A stretch of DNA of 64,000 nt, taken from contig OX467089.1 in the NCBI GenBank assembly GCA_950106755.1, positions 1,614,501 through 1,678,500 of the forward strand, in the 5' to 3' direction. Positions 22,189-35,582 of the stretch are shown here, one piece after another. The stretch is from Climacium dendroides (Eukaryota > Streptophyta > Bryopsida > Hypnales > Climaciaceae). How positions within the stretch are numbered: position 1 is the first letter of the stretch; each line of letters starts with the position of its first letter. The translations under genes were made by a program, and so were the position numbers. The notes beneath the pieces were generated by a model. That model was given only the letters and a program-made list of their open reading frames with translations, did no database searches and was not told the origin of the DNA.

Positions 22189-23631
22189 GGCACTGCCACT
22201 GGCCCCAAGCGCCCGTCGGTCGGCTGGCGGGTGGCGAGCAGTGCGAGCTGTGGCGTTACCGTACCACCCCCTTGGCAGGCAAACAGGCAGGCTTCACCCA
22301 CCCACCCACGTTGGTACTCTATTAGTGCTGCTCTTCTTCGCTCTTCTTTGACGGAGACTACCTTAAACCGTTGCAAGGCCTTACCTTGCTCCTCATTGGC
22401 GACCGCGCTGGATAGAGAGCAAGACTGTGCTCTGGGCGGCAAGCCTGAGTGAGTGAGCGAGTGTGCCGAATTTCATTACTTCTAGGACCGCGTGAGCCAT
22501 TGTGTGCCAGGGCATATCCAGCAGCAGCAGCAGCAGTCTGGAGTAGGTTGTTATTGTGTTGTAAATCCTAATTCTCAAGCAGCCGCAGCTCGTGCCACGA
22601 GTTGCTGGCTCATGAGAGCAGTCTATCAATACCATGCTGATCACGGCAGTGCCCTTTTGAATTCCCCTTTCCCCTCTTGCATGTGAGAATGCTACAGTAA
22701 CTTTGCATGTGCTACCCCGCAGAACTATGCTTGGAATGATCCACATGAATATTCCACGCATCCCATCCGTAAGCTCTAAATTTTCGTCAACCAACGGACT
22801 TGTCTGGCGGGAGCCATGTAACGCCCAATCGAGATTTGCAGGCCTTCTACAGGAGGAGATGAAAAGTGAAGTACTAGTCCCATTTCCCTCGATTGATAAG
22901 GGTTAATAACACAATGGTGCACATTCATTGTTGCTATTTGCCCGCACGGAATTGCAACGCTCCAAGCTTGCACTCATCTCTGTGCAAATTGATCGCAGAC
23001 CAGCTTGGCCTGGAAAATGCACCTGGGCGGGCAATGCATTAATACCCGTATTTGCGGTTATCATAACAGAAACAAATATCCAAACGTTGTAATTGTTTCC
23101 CGTGAGGTTCTTGTACACTACCATGTCCTTGATTTTTCATCACATTCAAAACAGTTCGTAGTCTTCGGTTCTCGAGTGCTTGACAACCAGAAGAGAGTTC
23201 ACGGAAACATGTCGGCCCAGCGTCTAAACTAAAGAGTCTTATTTTTGCCTCATACATACCCCGGAGAATCCAGCCTGACGGACAATCGCAGTGCTGTACT
23301 GTTTTATCGACCAGTTCCTGGAAACAGATTTATCAGACCCAACTCCTGGCCTCTCGAAGGTACATATATTTTCTTGGTCTCAACAGGTCCTCACAAATTT
23401 GAGACCTCCTCAATCAGTACTTGGCGAAGGCATGAGGCCAATCTGAACCTCAATTGTGGTTTCAGTACCATACCTCCCACTTCTGCATGCCTAAAAGAGG
23501 CCTAAATAAACCTACGGCTCAATGAACTGATGTATGACACTGAAAGTTCCTCTTGGTAAAGAAAAGAAATTTATCGTACACAGGAGCGATCAGCAGTAGA
23601 AGGAATAAAAAGGGGGAACAAAAATCTCGCA
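22189..23631. other. Intergenic region between convergent Psb27 and WDR20-like genes
   Basis: Holds the 3' untranslated regions of both genes. A short CAG run is present at about 22521-22536. Frames here have no conserved content. No other gene is seen. Confidence 0.5.
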
Positions 23632-26600
23632 TCATTGCCTCAGATGAGAAATGCCGCCTTTCCCTGGCGTCAATAGTTTGTCCTTCACTCCCGCAGTCGC
23701 AGAAACCTCCGGCGTATGAGTGGGCACGTTGTCGCTATGTCCTGGTCTATCCCATATTTTCAGATGGCCTTCATGGCAGGATGTTACAATTGCTTCCTTG
23801 GAAAATAGAAGCCCTGATAACGGCTCTGCATGCACACGGTGTGCCATCACAGGAGCCAGCTTTGGCACCTCCTTCCTAGCAGGAGCATGACGTAATGGAC
23901 CTGCCGAGTGCACGGCTCCATCCCACCCTGCAGTCTGGTTGGACAGCACAGGAGAACCGCCGGATACTGGTGCCATACGCAGCGGCACAACCACCTCATC
24001 CATGGACAAATCCCAAAGAAGCAACTGCGTATCCTATATAACAGGAACCCACCACAGTTGGAGGACAAAAAGAGAAGCTAATAATTCTAAAGGCAGCCAT
24101 TACTTCAATTGGACAGCGTACGGAGAGGATACATGCAGGTCAATATCTTGATAAACACTCTCCCCGTCCCAAACAGCATGCAAATTGTACTAAAGACACC
24201 AGTTCCATGCTATGCAGTAATAGAAACCGGGCAATCATATGCGCAATACTGACCATAGAAGATGCACGAAATCCAGCATAATAGCAATCTGCTACAATTC
24301 ACTTCGGGAGGCATGAAAATGACAATCGATGTACCTGTCCAACAGAGCCAAAGCGGTACGTAGTGACATCTCCAGCTCCAGTGTCAGGGGTGGGAACTTC
24401 CCAATATGGATCGAAGGCCACAGCACTCACCTGCAAATTCAGGAACCACATCACAGCGTCAATATCCAAACTAAGGCAACAAACTAGCACTCTTCCATCG
24501 TGACTATTCCAGCGTAACTAAAGAGCCCTACGGAACAGACGTTATAAACAGCTTGTAAGCAAATCTATTGAAGAGTGCTACGAAATTGAAACAGCTGCGG
24601 TCAAGAGTACAGTACCCAAGAATTGTGACCCTCTCCCCAAGCAACGACAGCTTGGTCCTCCATACTCCAGATTTGGACAAGATCGTCTTCTCCACCTGTC
24701 AAAATGTACTTCGCATCCGGACTGCAAAGGCCAGCCGCGTCATGACTGTCTGGTTAGTTCTTTACTTGGAGCAACCACCATTGCCTTCGACAGAAAAAAG
24801 GGAACAGCACATGAAATTGAGTTAGGGACAATACCTCCACGAACAGCAGAGCAAAGCGCCGAAATAACTTTTGCAACCACATATAAGGGTCTCTTTTGCA
24901 TAATCAAAAACTCTCAAATATCCTGCCACATCAAAGAAATAAGACACCCTCACATGTTAACCTGGGAAAACTTCAGCACAACGCGTACTCCACAACGCAT
25001 AGTGAAAGGGTTCAATCTTCACAAAGCTCCCCCAAACCATACAACACTAAAGCAGAGAGCCAATTTGTTTCCTTAACAGAGATACCATTTTCGATTGAAG
25101 TCTAAAATAGCAACTATGTTTGGAAGACAAGAGAATCAAAACTCGAAAGAACGTACCATCCCGACCAACTGTAGCCAGAAAAGCACCATCCCGGGAAAAA
25201 GCAAGTCCATTAATAGAGCCTTGGCATACATGCCATCTGGCAATTGGGTTGCTCTGCAGATTGAATAACCAAACCCGGTTCCTTTCAGTTAAAAGCCATA
25301 AAACAAAAATTGCTACATCCTCCCCCAAATTTAACGGACACTCATGAAGATATGGCATGACAATAAATTGGAATAAGGGTCTCACTGTTAAGTAATCTGT
25401 TTCTACAACAGCAACGATGGGATTCCAAATCACTATTCCGAATGCTGCCAATAAACAGGACGAAAGAGTCCAACACAAGTACCTTACTAGACCTGGCATG
25501 TGCAACATGAAAAAGAGCCACGTCTTTGACAGGAGGAAATGGAGCATCTCCACTACCATCTTTGGTCTGCCAGACAAATACCAAAGTCAATCTTAGACCC
25601 AATTATACTACAAAAAGATGGACTGTAGAAGGAATTAAGTTAAAAGGGCAAGGGAGGAGATGCAAGCCCAATCACAGCAACCATTGCTTGGTTTGAAAAA
25701 GCAAGGAGAACGACTTGCAAGCCAACATTTCATAAGCGATTCGAAAATCCAACTGGTTATTCAGATAACCAAAGCCTTTAAACGAACAACAGTTGAAAAC
25801 GACCAGACCCAAGAAAATTCTTCTTATGAACTTGAGCTCTACATACACACACCCAATACCTGCTCACTTTTCGGGGTAGGGAAACCCAGTCAAAATAGAG
25901 AGATAGTACACTGTCTTAAGGTTAAAAATAGAAATTCGTCTTAATGAGATGATCTCAACAGTTCACTTTTCACAAAAACACGATGTTCAACACTACTGTC
26001 CACGACATCTGCCTCCAAAATTGAGAACTTGTTAGCTGTGATGGCTCAAAATCGGCTCTCCAGAATCACAGCAAAAGAAGAATCAAATGCTGAGGAACTC
26101 ACTTTGTCATAAACAAAGAGATTGCCATCAGCATGCGCTGCCACAAAAAGGCCCTCGACGTTTGGAACATGAGAAATCGCAGTGCAGCGACTGCAGAAAC
26201 ACAATGTCGATCTGTTACAACAATATGCTGGTAGTATGCCAATCTACTCAACCTCACAAATACATTCCAGCCCATCTGAAATGCAATCTGAAATATCAAA
26301 TCACGGCATATCAAAGTGAAAATTTCTCATTGATAAGACTGAGAAAAAATCCTTCGTCAAAAAGACTGTTTTCGGTGCAATCCAAGCAATTCTGAACAGA
26401 GAATCAATTCTAATCGCAGATGTATCGCCAGCATACATTGGCTTGAACTCCAAGGGTTACCAACGACTTGTAAGGCCTCAAGATACTTGCAAACCTGCAC
26501 CAAGTGGCTAGAAGCGGAGATATCCATACCTGCTATTGATAGAACCATCTTTATTAAAGTGCAAGGCCCCAACTAACTTCTTTCCCGAGTCTTGCAGTTG

Positions 26601-28364
26601 CTGTCTAAGCGATGCAGTGTAAACTGTATAAACAGTCAATATAGCTTCAGTCTAGGAAGGGCTGAGCAACTGTTCTCTAAATGCCTTTTTTTTGTGGTCT
26701 AACAAAATAAAGAGTGTCCAAACTAGATGGGCTCAACAACACGAAACAAGTGACGGTGTGAACAACTGATCACTACATCCACAACCTGCAGCACATTCAC
26801 AGAAGATGTACCAAGGGAGCATAGGATGGAACTATCAGCAAAAGAAGTCAGCATTGGGTAACACTCACCATCCCCCGTACTCAATCCAATGAGCAGGTCA
26901 TTGCCATCCTTCGTATCATCGTCAAAATGGTGACATACTGGATTGGCACCACTGAACTGGATGGCCTTGATTGGCTCCTGAAAGCACAGAAGTAAACAGA
27001 CCTCAACGACATGGTTTAAGGATGTGATACAACCGGCCACACAGCGCTACACAAATCAAAAAGACTCGTGTGATGAATACACTCGCGACTTTCTTGCAGC
27101 ACTTCGTTAAAGTTGAGAAGTTCCCAACTTCAGCTGGCCTCTAAAAGACCCCCGATGCCCATAATGTAACCCATTCTCTTTAAAGAACAATAGTAATGAC
27201 GAGTACCACATACATTCGGAACAAAAGGATCTAAGGAATTTCAAGAATGCCCAAAACAAGTTTCACAACAATCGCTGATTGACAAACAGATTCGAAAAAA
27301 CATTGAACCCATGACTTTGGTACACACCATATCCGCCCCAAGATAATATTCAAGAAATTTACTAATAGGTTCAACATTAATATCATCTACTGGAAATGGG
27401 GTGGAGCTGCGAGAAAATAAGGTGCTGCATTGCAAAAAACTGCATGAAAATCTACCTCGTAAAATTTAGCCACGTCGAATAACAAATGCGAAAGTGAAAC
27501 AGGAAACACGGGTCCGGGCCGATTTTGCAAAAAGAAGCTAGACACTTCAAGCTGTGAGCAGATAGTTGCTTTCATCTCGCGTGGACAAAAGCAAGTGCAT
27601 GTCTGAGCTGAAGAGTGAGAATTCCAACAGAAGAGCACAACACCCTGGGAAGACACACTTGCCTTGTCCTGCGAGTGGTAATCACTGATAAAGATGGAAT
27701 CACCAACATTGAAAATTAAGTAAGTGCCTTCCCCATCGTAAGAGGAGGTCAAGGGACCGTTGCTCAATCCCACGGTCCCCCCAGCATTGCTTGCAATTGG
27801 AGACTTGCTGCTACCACTCAGTCTATTGGTGAATCCATTTCCTCCTCCAAACCCCAGACTTCTACTGCCGTTGCCTGCTCCTAAAAGCCGAGCAGCTGCG
27901 AAGCGCACGCCCCCGGCAGTGCTAGAATTGCCACTGTTCGCAGACGATGATAGAGTGGGCTTCTCTTTCAGATGCGCCAAAGTCACCTGCAGCAGGAGCG
28001 GCAGCAAAGACGAGGGAAGTCCCGGAAACTTGTCAGAAAAAGAGGACGCTACTGAGGAAGGGGCAGGGGAGGGCAGGGCAGGAGCCTCATCACGATGGGG
28101 AGGAGGGAGGGACAGGCCATTCGAAAAGGACACTGACTGACTGACCGCCCTCAAGGCCCCGAGTGCCAGAAACGGGGAGAGCATGGCGGAGAAGGCGCAA
28201 TTGGGAAAAGGGGAGGGAGAACGAACCTGAGTGATGACCTTGGCGGCGAGGCTGTAGTGGGGGATGGTGGAGGGGTGGGTTTTGTCGCGAGAGAGATTGT
28301 AGCGACCCTCGGGAGTCTTGAAGTGAGTGCGCACGCCGGGGGTGGAGGCAGTGGACGTGGCCAT
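23632..28364 (-). CDS. WDR20/DMWD-type WD40-repeat protein
   Basis: Eleven exons on the minus strand: 28227-28364, 27663-27986, 26869-26977, 26530-26623, 26103-26190, 25483-25566, 25157-25253, 24835-24922, 24616-24721, 24335-24430 and 23632-24033. They sum to 1626 nt, exactly in frame: 541 aa plus stop. The start is [21 protein letters not shown] Ser/Gly-rich N-terminal part leads to [16 protein letters not shown], then WD repeats: [95 protein letters not shown] and a last GHLKIWD unit. The order matches the plant homologues of animal WDR20/DMWD, which act as activators of USP12/USP46 deubiquitinases; that role in plants is inference. Intron 2 has a GC donor (AAG|GCAAGT). All other introns are GT-AG, and most are 100-350 bp. 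The gene appears intact. Confidence 0.92.
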
Positions 28365-29084
28365 GGGGACGAGGCGATCAGCGGGGGCGGGGCATGGTGG
28401 AGGAAACGAAGGGAAGGGGGAGGAAGAGGAAGAGGAAGCAGGAGCCCCAAAACAAGCCAGACGCGTGAGACAGACGGTGGACGGAGGAAAAGAGGGAGGG
28501 AACCAAGAAAGAGAGAAGAGAAAGCGAGAGAGAAAGAGAGAGCGACGGACGAGGTGGAGGCAGGGAGCGGAAGAAGGAAGCAGAGCGGAAGAGGGAAGCA
28601 GGGAGAAGGGAGCCAAGCGTGATCGGAGAAGAAGACCAGCACCAATACCAGCAAAATAAAATACCCGCGGACGCAGACTAAGGCGCACACCAGGAGACAG
28701 AAGAGGCCTAAGCTTGCTTACGACTTCGCAGGGGAAGCGGAACTGCACTAGGCTTACACTGCAGTGCAGAGTGCAGGACGTGCCTATCTGCCCGTGCTTT
28801 CCTTTTTTTTTCCCTTCTCCACCCTGCTGCCCTAGGTTTTGCACCGGTCCTGTCAGTCACATTCCGCGCTTCCTTGTTCACAATTAGAACAAGAAAGGGG
28901 AACCAGCTTGCGATGTACATTTTCGTTCTTGAGTAGAACCCAAAATGGTTGTTGGTAAAAACGGTTTATGAACGAGTTGAAAGGAACATGGGAAGATGAC
29001 AAAAGCTAGGCTATTGTTAATGTAATTTTCTGTAAACTTTGTTGTGTATGTTTGCAACGGATTGTAGTATGAAAGTTTTTACCA
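28365..29084. promoter_or_regulatory. Upstream region of the WDR20-like gene
   Basis: The first 500 bp are purine-rich on the plus strand (pyrimidine-rich on the coding strand), typical of a plant 5' leader. Long frames across it on both strands are low-complexity (Leu/Pro/Ser or Arg/Glu/Gly) and are not genes. No TATA box was confidently placed. Confidence 0.45.
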
Positions 29085-29165
29085 TTTAAGGCAAAAAGAT
29101 CTCATAGGTTGGGGTGGTAGGGAGTGGTAAATCTAAGTGCTTTCCAAGCAATGGATTCCTACCCA
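29085..29165. mobile_element. Fragment resembling the TIR of the 52456-55342 element
   Basis: The segment from taaggcaaaaagatctcatagg to tttccaagcaatggattcc resembles the inner part of the terminal repeat at 55240-55330 (inverted) and at 52500-52560, with ccaagcaatgga in common. No second terminus is found nearby, so it is probably a relic end. Confidence 0.35.
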
Positions 29166-30687
29166 ATAGTGCTCCTAATTTGTATTGATTTTTCTATTGG
29201 TTAGGAACATTTGATTTGGACCAACTATCAACACATCTTTGTTGGTTTTGTCTTGATCAAAAATTTTTTTGCCATTGTTCACCACACAAGCCTACTTGCC
29301 ACCACGATTTGAACTTGAGCCCACTTGGATGAAAGCCATGGGCTCCAACCATTGCATCATGGTTGGAGTCTTTAATTTATAAGAAATGTATTTGTTTTAT
29401 TTATTTATTTTTGTTTTCATTTTGTAAAGTCAATAAACTTTGAAGGCCCATATCACTCTCTTTACAAGTCCATTTTTCATAAAACTTGTTGGAATCTTTT
29501 GGTATTGAAGTCTACTTTTAGTGGTAAAATTTTTAGTTTTTTCTAACTTGTTTTGAAAATCTAACAAGCATTTTTGTAGAGGTAGTCTTATTTAATCTTT
29601 TTTCATTTCCTTTTGCACTTTGAAAGCCCTTATCTCCTTCATAGACAATCCAATTTCCATTAAATTCATTGGAAATGATTGATATTGAAGTCTCTTTTTA
29701 GTAGTTAAATTTTCAATTTAATATAACTTGTTCCAAAAATCTAACAAGCATTTTTTAAAGGTGGTTTAGCCAAATTTTAGAATTAAACAGTTCAATTGTT
29801 GAATAGTTCAAATTTAGGATTTTGAATAGCTTAGAACTTACATTTCAAATATCAAATTTTAATCCCTAATATACTATTGTCATCTTTGAGGGACAAAATG
29901 GATTTCAAGCAAGTTCCTATTACTTCAATTTTTAGTGAAATTTTATCATAAAATAGAAAATCTTATTATCTTTGTGAGCCACTACATCGGTTTACAAATT
30001 GGAATTAAGAAAATTTAGACAATTTAGATGAAATTTCAAGTTAAAATTATTAGTTGAATGAAATTAAGCTATAATCATAAATTAGTGGATTTTCCAATAG
30101 ATAAGAATGGAATGTTAAATCAATGGTGTGAATTTTTGAAGATGCAATTATGCAAAAATAAATAGGAAACTCTAAGGAAAAATTAGGACTTTAAAATCAA
30201 AAAGACGTTAATTAAAATTTGGTAGAATTAAAAAATAAAATACTATGATTAGAAATTAGTATGAGGAGTGAACTAAGAATGGGAAGGGCAATTACAAAAC
30301 AAAACACCAAGACTAGAAGAAATGAAGATAGGGTTGCTAGTAGGCGAGCTTAGGAGCATGAGCCTAGGAGCTTAGGAACCTGTGAGTAGGAAGAATAAAA
30401 TTTTAAAAATTTGTAATTTTATATAGGGGTCTTATAACCGAGGATTTTGTGCTATATGTAATGTGGTTAATATAAGGTTTATTTTTAAGATATCAGGCAC
30501 CTATTTTTTGTTTTTCAATCTTACTTTTTGACAAAGACCACATGTTGTCAATTTAGAAATGAAAAAATTATAAAACATAGTAAGGAATTAAACACATCCA
30601 AGAAATAGCCATAAAACACACAAATCCAATCATAATAGAAATCAACACATAATAGTTTGACCCAAGAGATTCATCAATCTCATGAAT
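29166..30687. repeat. AT-rich spacer with a two-copy tandem duplication (~181 bp)
   Basis: The blocks at about 29440-29595 and 29620-29775 repeat each other. Both contain ...gatattgaagtct or ggtattgaagtct..., ...aacttgtt... and ...aatctaacaagcattttt. The rest to 30687 is AT-rich with no recognisable gene. Confidence 0.6.
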
Positions 30688-32395
30688 CTAAATTGTTGTC
30701 GACTCAATCATAGAATCGGAACCTATAGATGACTTTGCGAACTCTCCACCCTCAGATGCACATACATCCACATATTGCAAGACATTTAGAGCATAAGTGT
30801 CTTTACGGCATTTTGGTTTAGGGTAACCAAATTCCACAAAAGCACTTGCCATTTGTTCAGCATAAATTGGAAGCTAAAAAGTCTTCTTTGGACTAATGAA
30901 AAGACTTTGTTCTAGCATAGCGACATCTTCTGGCATCAATCTAAGATCCCTACAAAAAAATAAGATATACTATTAGACTTTTAAAACGCAGAAGTGAATG
31001 TGCACACAAAGATTTTATAAATTGACAATTTACTTACTGCATTTCTCCAAGCAAACAAATTTGCGAGGCACGATGGACATGTCCTCTGGATCTTGTGAAT
31101 TCTCAACCATTGGCGCTAAAGTTGGTGTCACTACCATGGATGTTGGTGACTTCCTCATTGGCTTTAGAATAGCATTGTAAATGTCGGTGTTCCCTTCCAA
31201 AGCCATAATGTGACGGCCAGTGCCACGGCAAACCGTAATGCATGCACTTAAAAGCGATGAAATGAAAATATATTAGTTCCCATCATTAAATTAGTAGAAT
31301 ATAGCTCAAGTGTTAAATATTTGAATTCAACACTTACTTGTAGATGTAGTACAATCCAATATTAAATCTCCTTTAACACTTGTGGCTTTGAGGAGGATAT
31401 TGAAGAATCTTGGATCTTTTTCACGCCTGCCCCGCCACGGCTTCTCTCCATTCATGGCCATGTCATCTAGATGGATGTAGTTCATCAACATGTCATCATG
31501 TGCAATGTCAACACCAACCTTCATCATGGTGTTAGTCCGCTTGAAAGAAAATTTGGATTTCCCTTTGGAGCCAAGGTCTTTCACAAGCAAGATGATTCCA
31601 AACTTTTGCATCTGCAACATTGATAAACACTATAGATCAAAATACATTGATTGTAGTGCATTACAAATTGCTAATGAAATAAAAGAAATTTGAATGGAAT
31701 CTACCGTCTTGGTATTGTCAATAGCTGAGGTGAGGTGCATGCGGTTTATCCCCATCCAGTCCTTTTTCTTCACCAAATCGTATATGTGACACACTCCAGC
31801 TATGTTCTCTTTGGACCTAATGTTGTATGAGTGAAATACTATGATGCATCCATCATCTTGGAGATGCTCTGCGGCAAAACTGCACGCCAATTGCAAAGCC
31901 TCATCTTCTGGATCCGCATTCCATTTTGGCACCTCATCTACTAGAAAAGAGAGCCCTAGCACAGGTAAATTCTCCGGGCAATCTATAAAAATGATGTCCA
32001 CCCCTAGCCTAGCGTTTGGTACACTTTCGAACATGCAAGTCTTTTTGACAAACATCTGCAAATATGTAATACAATAAAAAAAATTAATTATGAATACAAA
32101 CAATATTCTCGTCACTCTACAGAAATTAACAAATTTTATAAAATAAGGGTTTTAGGGGGGGACCTTCTTCAAGAAGCACAACACCTCGTTGTACCAAGTT
32201 GGCTTCGAGGTTGGCTTTTCTTCCACCATGTTTTTTTCAAGGACTTCAACAAAAATGTTGAGAATTAAATCTTCAGTATTGAGCACATCATCTTCTGTAA
32301 GGACCATTGCTTATGTCACATGAATGATGACTTCTTCCGTGAGTTGCGAGAGAGTAGCCTTCCTCTTCACTCCGCTTTGCAACTATTGTAGATAT
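30688..32395 (-). pseudogene. DNA N4/N6-methyltransferase-like gene, copy 1 (decayed)
   Basis: Exons on the minus strand: about 32163-32395, 31705-32055, 31334-31611, 31038-31246 and 30688-30949, with matching splice sites. Features in order: VDIIFIDCPENLPV (candidate catalytic D-P-P-like loop), LQDDGCIIVFHSYNI, GEKPWRGRREKDPRFF, GDLILDCTTSTS (candidate SAM-binding loop), CRGTGRHIMALEGNTD, and a C-terminal LMPEDVAMLEQSLF stretch. The order (catalytic loop before SAM loop) is that of beta-type amino-methyltransferases. The family is my inference; no canonical DPPY or FxGxG is intact. In-frame TAA and TAG stops occur in the first and last exons. A paralogue lies at 45772-52440. The transposase-like gene at 37012 is divergent from it. 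Confidence 0.5.
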
Positions 32396-33409
32396 ATTTT
32401 TTTGATTGAATTTAATCATTAAAAAAAGATACTTAGTCCATCCTAAACTTGTGGTGAGCCTTCAGACATTTTTGTATTGCCTTACTGATGATGTTGATTT
32501 CACACTCCAACTAGTAGTTTTAGAGAGATTTAGAATAGAAATATTTTAGACCATGATATTTGGAAGTTCAATAACATTGAAGGTTAAAATTTCAGTTTTT
32601 GATATTTGACCTCGGGGGGGACACTTCCCGCATTTTAGAAACACACATGCGATGGAACATAGGGTGGATTTAATTCATTTTGGATAATATTTATAAATAT
32701 TTATAAAAAAATTACATATAAAGTAGGGGACATGTAAAGTGACAAGTTCTTTATAAGAAATGTAGGTAGCCAAAAAATATGGTCCATTAATGTTCAGGTA
32801 CATATAATTTAGGGGCAAGAGAATTGGATCCAAGGAATTGTATTTAGTAGGGTCTGTTTGTACTACGTCAAAATTACAGTATAGTACTACGCCAAAGCTA
32901 CAATACAGTACTACGTCAGAGGAGACCTCGGTGGGGTATTACAGAAGCATATTGTAGTCTCTCCAAATCAGTGGATGAAGTTGCGATTTGATATCTAGAC
33001 TTAGGATTTTAGGGTATCAACGGTTGAGTTCTACTGCACGAACGGAGGTCCAATTGTGCGTTTTGAGTTTGTGCTGCCGGAGACATGCTTGTGCATTTTA
33101 GGGTTGTGCTGCTCGTCGGATTGCTTGTGCCTATCTCCAATTCAGTAGATGAAGGTACAATTTGAGATCCAGAGACTTAGGATTTAAGGGTAGCCGGTGA
33201 CTTCTACTGCTTGAATAGAGGTCCAATTGTATGTTTTCAGTTTCTTCTGTCGGAGGCGTACTTGTGCATTTTAGGGTTTAGCTGCTTATTGGAGGCGTGT
33301 GTGCATGCGATGTGCGAGGCGGTTTTGGAGTAGAAGCTATCCCGGTAATTCTTCAAACGGAGTTTGAAGACTTCGAGGTGCTCGGGACTGGGGCGAATTC
33401 TATGAGGTT
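32396..33409. repeat. Spacer with two tandem duplications
   Basis: Three ~24-bp units of gtactacgtcaaaattacagtata type occur at about 32868-32925. Two ~170-bp units (about 32955-33120 and 33124-33300) both contain gacttaggatt, aggtccaattgt and acttgtgcattttagggtt. With element J removed, this ~1.2-kb spacer joins the divergent methyltransferase-like and transposase-like genes and would hold both promoters. Confidence 0.6.
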
Positions 33410-33674
33410 TTAGGTGTAACAATTTATGTTTTTGATTTTTTTCGTTTACCTTTTTGAGTGGAACGGAAATTAGAAATAGGTATCCGGATCCAGCTAAAAG
33501 GAGAGAGATAAATAAAAAATAGTCATAAGAGGACCTTACGGAATTAATCCGGTTCTAGGTAGAAGCGGACCGGATTAGATTTCCAACCGGAATGGAATTC
33601 CAACCGGATTCTCCTTGACCAGATTGGAGAGAACCGAATGACAAGGACCGGACCGAATATCCGACCTGTCAGGA

Positions 33675-33684
33675 CTATATAAGG
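33675..33684 (+). promoter_or_regulatory. TATA box of element J
   Basis: ctatataagg, about 315 bp before the first ATG of the frame and 260 bp inside the LTR. The position agrees with the TATA boxes of A, F and H. Confidence 0.6.
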
Positions 33685-33998
33685 CCTGACCTTGCCCATT
33701 TTCAGGTCTCTAGATTTCGCGTTATCTTCGTGTTGTCGATTCTGTCTTAGTGCCTGATCCTTTCCGTTACGGCCGCAAGGAGCTGAGAGTGTGAGAGAGT
33801 CCGGTAGTGAGTGAGAAGGGTGATGGGTGAGACAGAGAGATCGCCTCCGGGCGCGGGCAGGTGAGACTTGAGCGCGAGCGGATACGGAACAGCGAGAGGC
33901 TGAGAGAGTGAGCGCATAAGGATGTTGTTTTGCAAGTGGATCGGAAGACCAGAGTGTGAGCGCTCCCTCGATTAGGTCAGAAGGGTAGGGCCGCCCTC

Positions 33999-35582
33999 AT
34001 GCCACAGTTGAACCGGAAGAGACCAAGCTCTAGCACCCCACCCCCAAGTGAAGTGAAGTTAAGGAAAGTGGTTCCGGTCATGTCGACCAAGGAATCAAAA
34101 CAAGGAGAACTCAGGGATGACTTAGCGTCCATGGGTTGTCAGGGATTAGCCTTGAAACCTTGGGGTTTCAAAGATGAGAGAATGATTAGGGAGATCCTGG
34201 GTGGCGTATTGAACGAATTCGATAACACCATGAGAGGGAATCCGGTCCAGTGGATCGAGGATTTGTGGCGAGCCGTCTACGGATTCCGGACGGGAGGACT
34301 CGGGCTTGCCAATCGGAAGGATGATTTCATCTAGGGCAAGTTCTGAAGTGTCGTGAATCCGAAGGATGGCTACGCGGTAGAAGACTGTATCGATGATCGG
34401 GAGCGTCGCCTGCTGCAGTTCCTTGTTCCGGTCTTGCATCTGGAAAAGCCCACCAGGGTGACCATCACCCTAGGTAACACAATCTTCGGAGCGCTGTGCG
34501 GAAACCGGAGAGTAGACTAGGGCCGGATCTTCTTTGATCTAGTGTCCTAGCTCACTACAAGAGTGGGAAAAAGTAGGGCTACTCCACTGTGCCCTTACGT
34601 GTACCACCTCTACCAGCAACAGGAACTGCTGACGGAAGTAGAGCTGAAGGTTTGGAAGGCCTAGGAGCGGACCATGAAGTATGGTGAATCCGAGTCCGAC
34701 CAAGAAGCGGATTCCGGAAACGAAACCAAGGAGGAGGAGGAGGAAGAAGAAGAAGAGGAACAGGAGGAGCCGCAGTTCACCTCCAAAAGGCAGAAGACCA
34801 CACCGACCCGAAATCGAAGAATGCCTCCGGTTCAACCCCGGCCGCGCAAAGAGGAGGCTCCAGCTAGACCGGATATGCCATCCGGATCGGGAACCGGAGA
34901 TCCGTTCGTTGAGTTGGTTGGGATCCTTTGCGGAATCTGGGCGGATTGGGAAATCAAGAAACGGACGATCGGGGAGATCGCGCAATTGATTGGAGCGGAA
35001 CCGGATAGTCAGCTGCCACACCAGATAGCTGAGAGTATCATCATCACGGATGAGCTCCGGAAGATGAAGGCGGAAAGCAAGCGACAACATGATGAGGTTG
35101 ACACCCTCAAAGCCGAGCTTTTCGCCTTGCTCGAGAACGCCACCGCGACAAGAGAGATGGCGGAGGAAATGAAGAGGCTGGCCGCGGAGGTGAAGGATGT
35201 GCTCGGAGGATCCGGAGCCACGATCACCAAGGCGCGTCTGTTCGAAGAGGAGGTGCACAAGGAAAAGAAGATATTTGGAACAAGGGTGGTGCACATCCTC
35301 ACCGATTTTGAGGAGCAAATGGAGAAGCTCTTGTCCAAGGCACGGGAGTCAGCGGACCGGATCGTGGAGAGCAACCAGAAGTTGACAGAGATTCCGGTTC
35401 GGCTCTCTGAACTTTCACTTCCAGACTTGTTTCCAGAAGAGGCAGCTCAGGAACCGGGGAAGGACAAGATGCCCCAGTCAAGCAGGACACATAAGAAGAC
35501 ACCCTCGACCGGTTCGCAGCCAATCGACTTAGACTCCCCGGAAACTGATGAAGAGCACCCGGTTCCACCTCCGGATGGATAA
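33999..35582 (+). pseudogene. LTR-encoded gag-like protein, copy J
   Basis: A single frame from MPQLNRKRPSSS to PVPPPDG (528 codons), broken only by TAG/TGA stops at about 34332, 34344, 34516, 34546 and 34660. Parts: MGCQGLALKPWGFKDE (like MGCDGLLEVPWGIREE in A/H), WRAVYGFRTGGLGLANRKDD, VNPKDGYAVEDC, LEKPTRVTITLGNTIFGAL, PYVYHLYQQQELL, a Glu run (about 34728-34770), and a basic stretch. A helical region then carries KARLFEEEVHKEKKIFGTRV, followed by SQPIDLDSPETDEE. The C-terminal 300 codons are uninterrupted. Two of the stops replace codons that are Arg in copy K. Nuclear role unknown. Confidence 0.75.

Noticed and set aside
21676..22442. Minus-strand and second plus frames over Psb27
   Set aside because: They are shadows of the GC-rich Psb27 coding sequence.
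28151..28690. Long frames on both strands rich in Leu/Pro/Ser or Arg/Glu/Gly
   Set aside because: They come from a purine/pyrimidine-biased 5' leader and have no conserved motif.
27387..28844. 485-codon minus-strand frame taken as a single gene
   Set aside because: Only two parts of it (28227-28364 and 27663-27986) are exons of the WDR20-like gene; the rest is intron 1, leader and intron 2, with low-complexity translation.
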